Both the position numbers and the translations under genes were made by a program. Source: Chaetoderma sp. LZ-2023a (Eukaryota; Mollusca; Caudofoveata; Chaetodermatida; Chaetodermatidae). Taken from it: a stretch of 64,000 bases of DNA. Location: assembly GCA_034401795.1 (NCBI GenBank), contig CM067369.1, positions 188,440,742 through 188,504,741 on the forward strand, written 5' to 3'. Of this stretch, positions 11,101-19,112 are shown piece by piece (the stretch's first letter is position 1; each line of letters begins with the position of its first letter). Under the pieces are notes generated by a model. That model made no database searches. It was given only the letters and a program-made list of their open reading frames with translations, and had not been told where the DNA came from.

Positions 11101-11600
11101 GATGTGTTTCATGGATGCATGTCACAGCAATTACTTCAGGGTGGCAATAGTTTTATGATATATTTCCTCCAGGTATTCCACAGACGGTTTATACGTCTGT
11201 CTAATTACAGTTTCCTCTTGTTGGCCAGTAGCTTTTTCCCCGCTGCTACCAAGAAATGGTGGCCGTATCTGGATGGATTGACTAGGGATCCGTACGGTGG
11301 GTCCGTGCGAGCCAGTCGGACTACACAGGCAGATTTAGAGGACCATGTCAAAAATTTCTTAACGTTATCCATTCATGGAGTGGAAATGTAGTGAGCTGCC
11401 GTTTTGACCGAAGCTTACGTTAGCCAAGAGATCTCAAACACGCTAAAGAAAAGACGCATATCCTGACTGTATGGGTACAAGGTATGGAAATACGGCTTAG
11501 CAGCGAAGTTAGCTATGCGCTGGCTACCGGAAAACCTGTCCAGTTATACCCAATACTTGCTCAACAAGATAGCAGTTAAAGATTAAAGGACATCTCACCT
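11101..11600. other. Unassigned stretch with a weak ORF
   Basis: A plus-strand frame starting inside the MITE continues to 11391. After an acceptor-like 'tttcctccag' (about 11172) it reads WWPYLDGLTRDPYGGSVRAS. I recognise no family, and it may be chance or an old exon. Confidence 0.3.
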
Positions 11601-11604
11601 GGCT

Positions 11605-11783
11605 CGTGTTGGGATCGATCGATCTCTGAACTTCCTGACTATTAATTTCCAGAAAACTATACAGGTAAGCTGTTGAATATTTTGAAATTAATTTGACTGC
11701 GTGCTGTTGTTGCCTATAGCAGCAACAGCGCCCAGTCAAATTAGTTTCAAAATATCCAACAGTATGTTTATTAAATAGTAGAG
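11605..11783. mobile_element. Hairpin-core MITE, partial, tandem with the next copy
   Basis: Contains 'gttgggatcgatcgatctctgaac', 'tttccagaaaactatacag' and a full inner palindrome (11660-11765), then breaks at 'aatagtagagac', where the next copy starts with 'catggacctttccat'. This suggests one element inserted into another. Confidence 0.75.
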
Positions 11784-12135
11784 ACCATGGACCTTTCCAT
11801 TTTTAGCTATGCCCAGCCCATCTCTAGCTAAGCTCCACCCAGACCTCGCTCGTGTTGGAATCGATCGATCTCTGAAGTCCCTGACTATCAATTTCCCGAA
11901 AACTATACAGGTACAACAGCACCCACTCAAATTAGTTTCAAAATATCCAATAGCATATTTATTAAATAGTAAACATATAATTCTTACAACGTGTCAGACT
12001 ATTAAGAGTTAAGGACGAGCCTAATAGAATCATTTATGGCGTAATAGTTATGACGTCATCCTACACGCTGCTTAGCTGAGTATGACATCCTATGACGTCA
12101 AAATCATCGATGAATACTCTGGAAAGGTGAATTAG
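11784..12135. mobile_element. Hairpin-core MITE, complete
   Basis: Starts 'atggacctttccat' and ends 'ctggaaaggtgaatt', so both terminal inverted repeats are readable. Half of the central palindrome is deleted: only the right arm 'cacccactcaaattagtttcaaaatatcc' remains. TGACGTCA at 12051-12058. Confidence 0.8.
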
Positions 12136-12493
12136 TGTGTGGTGGGTCACAGCTGCGAGGTAGTTAATGATGGGGACTCGTGTGTTGGTGATGGGTTATA
12201 ATGGGTACAACCGCAACGAAGTTGCATGGACCCACGCCAATGATTCGTGTGAGGACCTATCGTGTTCTATTTTATACTATATATACACTATAGGCCTATG
12301 CATACATTGCTATAAACAAGACCACATCTCATATGCAATGTATTTATGTTCTTTATGTTTTAATTAGCAATTCGATAATTTACACAATTAATAAGTTAAT
12401 ATATACATAATTTACAAAAAAAACCATCATTTAGACATGATTGAGCATAGCGCATTAGGAGTGGGTGCATTGAATATCAGGTGAGAAATGGTA

Positions 12494-12787
12494 CTATTTT
12501 GCTGTGGCGGAGGTCGTTCGTAGTCGAAGTAAATTTGTCTTAATCCATTTAAGAGGTGTTGTATTTTTAGACACTCTAGAGTTCCATCTGGACTTGTTTG
12601 AACCCTTTTCTAAAAATTCTATTTGTTGCGCTCTCCTAATCCATCTGCGTCTGGCCCGCGCTAACGTTCTTTCTGATGCGCAGAGTTCGCACTTACTAAG
12701 CACGAGAGACGCAGTGATCCGGTCAACGTAGGCGAATTGTGAACTTCGAAGGACTCGCTCTGCGTGTTTGCAAATGAAACGCCATAT
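12494..12787 (-). CDS. BTB-BACK gene I, exon 4 (BACK domain, 3'-most exon seen)
   Basis: The exon opens after the acceptor 'ttccaattccag' in phase 0 with IWRFICKHAERVLRSSQFAY, followed by a BACK-like helical stretch (ITASLVLSKCELCASERTL, then RRRWIRRAQ) and a basic tail ending at TAG (12494-12496). It joins in frame to exon 3 (...NISDIIDK). Its length, 294 bp, is the same in the paralog at 23729-24022, with only scattered amino-acid changes, which supports real coding sequence. A full-length relative would be longer, so the last portion may read into an intron or be a truncated end. Confidence 0.75.
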   Translation of the reverse strand: MWRFICKHAERVLRSSQFAYVDRITASLVLSKCELCASERTLARARRRWIRRAQQIEFLEKGSNKSRWNSRVSKNTTPLKWIKTNLLRLRTTSATAK

Positions 12788-13295
12788 CTGGAATTGGAAC
12801 ATAGAAATTAGTTAATTTAGAAACTTTAAAAGAAAAAAATTATATAACCATAAAAACTGGTATCATAAATAAATAAGCACCAATTTACATAATGTTTATA
12901 ACTTCGCATATGTTCAGAGAATCGCCAGTTGTTTGCGGCCATGTAACTCGGAAATATCGAACTTGCACCGGGACAAATATCGAATACCATATTGGCGCGC
13001 CCGTTGGTCAACGGCGCAGAGGACCAATATCAAGTGTTTTATTTGCGCCGATTTGAAACAATATCAAGGTAGATAAATTTATGATTCTGCCGTAATTGGC
13101 GTATTGGTATTGAATCAGGCGTTATATAAAGTTTGATATTGTCTGTTCTATAGTGGTGGGTTACTTAATAACTGGTCGAAGGACTATATTTCTTTATCTG
13201 AGCCATGTAATGACGAAATTTGGTCAAGAAAATCTAAATACTTCCTCATTGAATGCCCATTTACAGTCCAAGAGAAGACTATTTTTTACAATTTA

Positions 13296-13441
13296 CTTGA
13301 TTAATGTCTATTTACTGGATAAGAGCAGACATTTGTGACAATTAACCACTGAAATGACTGGCTCCCATACCGAGCCAGTCATTCTTGTGGTAAGTTTTCA
13401 AAGAATGCCTTCTCTTATCCTGCAAATAGACATTAATCAAG
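13296..13441. repeat. Inverted repeat (foldback), ~146 bp
   Basis: Left arm cttgattaatgtctattta and right arm taaatgcaaa-like 'tgcaaatagacattaatcaag' are complementary. The centre 'gactggctcccataccgagccagtc' is also palindromic. It lies inside intron 3 of BTB gene I. Arm II has only remnants (24245-24350). Confidence 0.7.
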
Positions 13442-13589
13442 ACTACTGTTGAGACTGATATCCGACAAATCCTATGACACCCGCTTCCAATATGAAGTAC
13501 TGTGTCCTTCATAAGCACTTCCTGGCGATATTGACTGGATGAATTGTGAGAGGAAATGAGGATGTACATCGAGTCGTCATATCAAAGGA

Positions 13590-13975
13590 GGAATCCATTT
13601 CTAGCTAAGCCCCGCCCATTTCTAGCTAAGCGGATTAGCTCAGCCTAAGCCCCACCCACTGTTACACGTATTGGAATCGATTAATAAACTTTGAACGCTG
13701 AATTCCCAGAATCAAAATTTCCAGGTAATTTACGGGTAAGCTGTTGAATATTTTTGCAGCTATGGCAGCATCAGCTCCCAGTCAAATCAGTTTCAAAATA
13801 TTCAACAAACTGTTTATTAAATTGTAAATCCATCAATAATATAGAATTCGTATACATGGCGGACTTTTATAGCTTCATGACGAAAAATTCTACGGTATCA
13901 TGAATACGATGTTAGCTAATATGTAACTTATTTGATTATAACAAGTCAAGTCATGTCACGATACCTTTATTCTCT
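13590..13975. mobile_element. Hairpin-core MITE, diverged subfamily
   Basis: Carries 'ctagctaagccccgcccatttctagctaag', 'attggaatcgattaataaac' and the inner pair gctgttgaatattttt / ttcaaaatattcaac. It is shared at the same relative place by arm II (24550-24920), so it predates the segmental duplication. Confidence 0.7.
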
Positions 13976-14166
13976 CAGGCTATAACTGTAGCATATGAGG
14001 TCAGATACGCCTACTGAAGTGGCTGCTTGGATCCCTTCATTGTGCATCATTTGGAAACGAGTTCTGATGGCTTAAATATACCAAATAAAATGATGCTAGA
14101 AATGGATGCATATTGGTAATTGTATTTCTGAATAGAGAGAGCATATTCCTAAAGAAGTATCTAATC

Positions 14167-14348
14167 GTGACGGAGCCGGCCAAATCTCTTCAGTCGTTCT
14201 GAGGAATGTCCATTTGCAGGCCAAGAGAAGACTATTTTTGAAAGTTTACCGCAGTCAGTCCAGTGGTAAACTTTCAAAAATAATATTTTCTTGGCGTACA
14301 AATGGACATTCCTCAGGCCAACTGAAGAGGTTTGGCCGGCTCCGTCAC
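14167..14348. mobile_element. Foldback MITE, 182 bp
   Basis: Near-perfect terminal inverted repeat gtgacggagccggccaaa / tttggccggctccgtcac. The arms extend inward through 'ttcctgaggaatgtccatttg'-type sequence to a centre of 'gaaagtttacc...ggtaaactttc'. It lies in intron 3 of BTB gene I and is absent from the matching place in arm II, so it probably inserted after the duplication. Confidence 0.8.
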
Positions 14349-14459
14349 AATAGGGTTAAGCCTGTGTCTGGTGGATCTCAAAACCCGTAGTTTATTCAAA
14401 TGGGGGTGTTCAGGATATCGGAATCTCTTGATATACGCTAATAATGGCTTGCTTCTCAC

Positions 14460-14602
14460 CTTGTCAATAATGTCACTGATATTCTCATTGAGTAGGTACA
14501 CCTGAGCGGCCTGTAACAGCGTCATCACACGGTCCACGTTAATACAGAATATAGCAAAGTCCTTACAAGCTTCACGGAGATCAGGCAACTCAAACACATC
14601 CG
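14460..14602 (-). CDS. BTB-BACK gene I, exon 3
   Basis: Acceptor 'ttaaccacag' at 14603, donor 'AAG|GTGAGA' at 14460. It encodes the end of the BTB fold and the start of BACK (ADVFELPDLREACKDF, then INVDRVMTLLQAAQVYL). The first codon is completed by one base from exon 2 (G|CG = Ala), and the exon ends on a whole Lys codon. Its length, 143 bp, is identical in the paralog (25285-25427). An (AAT)n tract of about 130 bp starts 20 bp upstream of the acceptor. Confidence 0.85.
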
Positions 14603-14621
14603 CTGTGGTTAACAGGTCTAC

Positions 14622-14622
<1 letters not shown>

Positions 14623-14697
<75 letters not shown>

Positions 14698-14702
14698 TTA
14701 AT

Positions 14703-14751
<49 letters not shown>

Positions 14752-14752
14752 G
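14623..14752. repeat. (AAT)n microsatellite upstream of exon 3 acceptor, gene I
   Basis: About 130 bp of AAT, reading (ATT)n on the gene strand, interrupted once by 'attaatattaat' (14697-14708). On the gene strand that interruption gives branch-point-like 'attaat' sequences about 100 bp from the acceptor. Confidence 0.95.
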
Positions 14753-14799
14753 AGGGAGGGAGGGAGGGAGGGAGGGAGGGAGGGGAGGGGAGAGGAGGG

Positions 14800-14830
<31 letters not shown>

Positions 14831-15145
14831 CGAGAGAGAGAGGGGGGAGGGAGGGAGGGGGAGGGAGGGAGAGAGAGATGGGGATTTGGAAAGGGAGAGA
14901 AAGGGAGAACGAGGGGAGAATGAGTTGATAGAGGATGGAGTGAAGAGGGCGAGGGAGATGGGGTATGAAGAGATGAGGGATGGAGAAACAAAGTCGGAGA
15001 GAGAGAGAGAGGGGGGGGTGGAGGGAGAGAGAGCGAGGGAAGAAGTGATGGGGTGAGAGGTGGTGGAGGGAAGGAGGGAGAGGGGGAAAGAGGGAGGGTG
15101 GGGGGGGAGAGAGAGAGATTGGGGGGGGGGGGGTGGAGGGAGGCT
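14753..15145. repeat. GA/GGGA-rich purine tract in intron 2, gene I
   Basis: Long purine run of gaggga and ga units with short interruptions. On the gene strand it is a CT-rich tract of about 390 bp. Predicted proteins here are pure Ser/Pro/Leu or Arg/Glu artefacts. Confidence 0.9.
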
Positions 15146-15300
15146 ATTGCTGCCAAAGTCCATCGGCATAAACTGTTCTCAGTCAGTTTAGTTTCAAATT
15201 ATCCAACAGAGTATTCCTTAAATCACAGAGATTTTTCAATTCGTGTCTGTAATGATTATAAATGGATAATGCCAGGACAAGACGAAAGTAATGATCTTAC

Positions 15301-15521
15301 CGAATACATTATCGATAGTTATATTTGTGGTTCTATAGTGTATAAACGTGAGCACTGCGCGGAATGTGGCCGGAGTAAAGTATGGTAGAGGTATCACTAG
15401 GTCAGTGCATTGCCTTCTAGATTCTCGTGAGAATAGCCTTCTACCGCGCATCATTTTTTTGCCTCTAACTGATTGGTCATCCAGATTGGCCTGATGGGAT
15501 TGGAATAGGTTCAGGAACTTC
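15301..15521 (-). CDS. BTB-BACK gene I, exon 2
   Basis: Starts after 'tttacatag' (exon base 15521) and ends at the donor 'TTCG|GTAAGA' (15301). It joins in phase to exon 1 (AG|G = Arg), giving AARSRKFLNLF across the junction, the usual BTB turn. It then encodes LVIPLPYFTPATFRAVLTFI, the strand-helix part of BTB that normally precedes the 'IYTG' element (here IHYRT). Between the two blocks is a basic insert (RGKKMMRGRRLFSRESRR). It is 221 bp in both paralogs. Confidence 0.85.
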
Positions 15522-15528
15522 CTATGTA

Positions 15529-15529
<1 letters not shown>

Positions 15530-15598
<69 letters not shown>
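15530..15598. repeat. (AAT)n microsatellite abutting exon 2 acceptor, gene I
   Basis: About 69 bp of pure AAT, (ATT)n on the gene strand, with only 'tacatag' between it and exon 2. Confidence 0.95.
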
Positions 15599-15601
<3 letters not shown>

Positions 15602-15725
15602 GCACCCAGTCAAATTAGATTCAAAATATCCAACAGGTTAAATATATTGTTACCATGATATTGTAATTCTGGGAATTCGGAGTTCGATCTATCCCAATAC
15701 GGACTCATTGTGGTGAATGGCTAAG
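15599..15725. mobile_element. Partial hairpin MITE
   Basis: Right arm only: 'cagcacccagtcaaattagattcaaaatatccaacag', then 'ggaattcggagttcgatctatcccaatacgg'. The counterpart in arm II is at 27330-27545, where more of the element survives. Confidence 0.55.
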
Positions 15726-15778
15726 CGTATTATCAGACAAAATTATATATAGTATCATTAGTATTATCTCGAGCTAAC

Positions 15779-16034
15779 CTGCTTCTGGCCGCCATTACTG
15801 CCTTAATACCGTGCAGAGGAACTTTATCTACACCCACGAGAAAAGTGACGTCACATAGACTAGGCATATCCAATATTGTCTTCATATCAGTACATAGACC
15901 GCCTATGTCTTTCACACATATGGTATGGTCGCTTTTTGTAGTGCGGTGGTGGGTTCGGTCGTAACTGTCGTTAAGAATACTCCAACAGTCTACAGAACCG
16001 CCACGGCTGCTTGTGTCTGAACTAAGCGAGGAGC
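15779..16034 (-). CDS. BTB-BACK gene I, exon 1 (first exon seen; BTB start)
   Basis: Minus-strand exon of 256 bp between acceptor 'attattag|GC' (16034) and donor 'AGCAG|GTTAGC' (15779). It encodes a short lead (CWSILNDSYDRTHHRTT), then GGLCTDMKTILDMPSLCDVTFLVG, the conserved BTB opening, and PLHGIKAVMAARSR. BTB proteins act as dimeric adaptors, often for CUL3 ubiquitin ligases; that role is family knowledge, not shown here. The opening 'DMKxxxxMPxLCDVTFLVG' most resembles the BTB/POZ serine-enriched protein group. The exon starts in phase 2, so upstream exons exist but were not found. Every splice phase across exons 1-4 closes correctly. Confidence 0.85.
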
Positions 16035-16035
16035 C

Positions 16036-16036
<1 letters not shown>

Positions 16037-16075
<39 letters not shown>
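16037..16075. repeat. (AAT)n microsatellite abutting exon 1 acceptor, gene I
   Basis: The acceptor dinucleotide AG directly follows the last ATT unit on the gene strand. It continues into GAT, GGA and G-rich tracts up to about 16290. Confidence 0.95.
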
Positions 16076-16077
<2 letters not shown>

Positions 16078-16842
16078 TGATGATGATGGCGATGCCGCCG
16101 CAGCCGACGACGACGATGATGATGATAAAAGGATGAGTATTAGGGGGGGGGGGGGAGGCGTATGAGAGGGAAGGAGGAAGATGAGGGTGAAGATGAAAAG
16201 GAGGAGATGAGGAGGAGGAGGAGGAGGAGGAGGAGGAGGAGGAGACGAAGAATAAGAAAGAGAAGAGGGGGGGGGGGGGTGGTGGAGGAGGAAGAATAAG
16301 AATATTAATGCGCTATTGACGGACTTGCGACTACCGCGCTATGATGATGTTGATGACATAACATTAAATGCTAGGTCACAGAATTTATTGAGGCACCAAG
16401 CGAGTGAACTGGGACGGTCTAAAGATTGCTGCAGCTATGGCCTCTCAAGCCGAATGCACAGACAACAGGTGTCGACCGATTCAGGTAGCTGGGGTTTGTG
16501 GAAGCCACAAACTGTAACTGTTCTACAGCAATGCATTGCATTAGATTAGGTGTTGCGTGACTAGTAACCAGGCAACTGAATACCATATGGCAGGCACCAA
16601 ATGTCGGTATTGTGCTGAGGAAACAGCTGGTGAAGACACTGGTATAGAGTGGTGCACTGTGTGGCTCAGACAGTTGGGCACTGAAGCATTCAACTGAGAA
16701 ATGCCTTTATGATTATGAAATGTGGGTGTGGTGACTCATAGCCGCATAATGCGTATCAGCTGAGTAGGAAGGAAAACAAACGACTATGTTGTCAGCAGGT
16801 TGGTGTTGCTGAAGAGAATGGTCTGATCGCTACATTAAAACC

Positions 16843-17460
16843 ATGGTAGAACATGTGTATAATACCTTATATCAAGACTGGCATAGGGATAAAGATTGTA
16901 AGAATTGGGTCAAATCGTTAAGAGATAAGCTCTGTACCAATGGGTTTGGGGATGTATGGGAGTCACAGGGAACAATAGTAAGTAAAGATCAGTTTATCCC
17001 CGAATACAAGCAGAGAATAAGTGACAATTTTTATCAGGAGTGGAGGGGGCATTTGGAAGCCAGCAATAAAACATGGCTCTACAAACACATTTCAACTGAT
17101 CTAACATATAAATGCTATTTAAATAAAGTAAAAACGAAAAAGCACCGTGATTCATTATGTAGACTAAGAACGGGGTCTCATAGACTAAATATTGAATTAG
17201 GCAGATGGCACAAACCAATACCAATACCACGCGCTGAGCGAACATGCCCTTTTTGTGATGATGTAGAGGATGAATATCATTTTTTAATTTTATGTCCTGT
17301 CTATAATGATTTACGCAGGAAATACATAAAACCATACTATTGGAAACGACCGAACGTTCACAAAGCATCAGAATTATTGATGTGTACCAGCGAAAGTAGT
17401 TTAGAGAAGTTAGCGGCTTTTGCTTACAATGCTTTTCTATTACGTGACGAACGCACGTAA
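16843..17460 (+). pseudogene. Non-LTR retrotransposon C-terminus (zinc-knuckle tail)
   Basis: Open frame of 205 codons without the catalytic RT. It has RLRTGSHRLNIELGRW, then a CPFC...EYHFLILC zinc knuckle (C-x2-C-x8-H-x4-C), then CPVYNDLRRKYI. This is the usual C-terminal end of many invertebrate LINE reverse transcriptases. The upstream RT is absent, so the element is 5'-truncated. It lies in the part of arm I that has no counterpart in arm II, which points to insertion after that duplication. A small chance remains that it is a standalone domesticated ORF, since the frame is fully open. Confidence 0.7.
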
Positions 17461-17689
17461 TTGCGTTTTCTCCACTATAATCCATCGCATTTTTTTTTCT
17501 ATGCCAATTTGGGAGGATAATTCTTACTTTTAACAGAATGCATTTTCTCATCACAGGCACGATTTCAGCTCTCAATATACAAACCTTTACTAAACCAGTG
17601 GCTATTTCGCCTCCATTGTAAAAGGTATACATTAGAGTTTTCAATTTTTCAACAATTCGGTACGATTGTGTGGGCATACCGATGTATGA

Positions 17690-17770
17690 GGATGTAGATG
17701 TGCGTCTGTATGTATGGGAAGTAGATATGTATGTACGCGTGCGTGCGTGAGTGTGCCTTTGTTGTGTGTG

Positions 17771-17810
<40 letters not shown>

Positions 17811-17860
17811 TGTGTGTGCGTGCGTGCGTGCGTGCGTGTGTATGTGGATGACCACGAGAA
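17690..17860. repeat. (TGCG)n/(TG)n simple repeat
   Basis: Core at 17752-17842 of tgcg units mixed with tg. It gives a His/Thr/Ala/Arg-rich artefact on the minus strand. Confidence 0.95.
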
Positions 17861-18204
17861 CGCGTGAGCGTATATGGACATGAGCATTAGTAAGTGGATA
17901 AGAGGAACCAAGAAAGTTATTTATTAAAATAAATGCCAAACAAGTGCCCTCATGCCATTACATGGGGGAGTCAGTCAAACCATCCCCGTCACGTTGGAGA
18001 ATGCGGTACTATTCTGATGGTTTATCACTGGAAGGACTGGCTCGATAAACAATCCAGTGGTTCCAGTGATGGAGTGTCAGAGTGGTCCTCTTTCGATGTG
18101 AAAGAACCAAATCAACGTTTCAAAACGCAATTTTAATTTCTAGGCATGACTTTGTGAAGGTGTGCGAGCGAAAGTGAGTATGTGAGCGCGTGCATCCTGG
18201 TCTC

Positions 18205-18332
18205 ACCCCTCGCTTTTCTTTCGACCAGCTATTTCGAAAGCGAGGAGTGTTGACCTTGAGTGATTTATATACTTAGACCGGATCCCGCTCTTCGTTTCCC
18301 TTTCGACTTAACATATTTGGAAACGAAGGGTG
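18205..18332. repeat. Two adjacent small hairpins
   Basis: First stem cctcgcttt / aaagcgagg (about 18210-18246), second stem cttcgtttcc / ggaaacgaag (about 18291-18328). They share a Y-rich left and R-rich right layout. No product recognised. Confidence 0.6.
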
Positions 18333-18364
18333 GTGATATTGGAAATGGCATTATATTGTCTGAC

Positions 18365-18371
<7 letters not shown>

Positions 18372-18420
<49 letters not shown>

Positions 18421-18485
18421 TGTGTGTGTGTGTGCGCGCGCGCGTGTGTGTATGTGCGTGCGTACGTGCGTGTGCGCGTGTGTGG
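18372..18485. repeat. (GA)n-(TG)n-(CG)n compound microsatellite
   Basis: About 46 bp of GA, then TG, then CGCGCG and mixed TGCG. The alternating purine-pyrimidine half is a possible Z-DNA former. Confidence 0.95.
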
Positions 18486-19112
18486 TGATGTTGTTTATGT
18501 TTATCAGTATCTTAGTTGCAAATCGGGCTATCGTGTGACCAGCCCCGGTCTGTTGATGGACTACGGTCGATTTCCGCGGACAGCACACCTGAGCATTTTG
18601 ATAATGTAGCCCCAAATACCTAGGTGTCCCTTTGTCTGCTAAGGAAATCGACCCATGGTTCATTGATGGATCCGCGGCTGGCGCGGTGGTCCAGATGTAT
18701 ATGAACCAAATTAGCCTGCGAACATTACTGATTTAATAACATATAAAATATGAGAATGAATATGTTCTTGCAATTGTAATGGACGGATAGATGGATGGAT
18801 GGATGGATGGAATCAACATTACTCGGGACGTTACAGAATTTTCTAAATTGCATCACTTATCACTCCTCTAAACTCAAACACATCATTAAATTCATCTAAG
18901 TGATTAGTAAAATCATATTATGACGTACGTGTGTTTCCCACACGAGTCGACACTTCCTCGATCAGTAAATAAATGGCGCACATTTGATGGAGTACATTGT
19001 TCTCTGATTGTTCTAGCGTCATTAATTGTTGTCATTGGTTGTTTGAGATGTTCCATGTGTAAAGACCTCAAAGACGACGTGATTCATGCGTGATTAGTCT
19101 ACCAATTAATCA

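Noticed and set aside
14605..15169. ORFs rich in Ile, Ser/Pro/Leu or Arg/Glu across the AAT and GA tracts (also 25430-26300 and 27852-28142)
   Set aside because: Pure translations of microsatellites; no domain and no conservation beyond the repeat itself.
15840..15860. TGACGTCA in BTB exon 1 as a regulatory site
   Set aside because: It encodes the conserved CDVTF of the BTB fold, so coding constraint explains it.
17649..17939. His/Thr/Arg-rich minus-strand ORF
   Set aside because: It is the (TGCG)n repeat read in frame.
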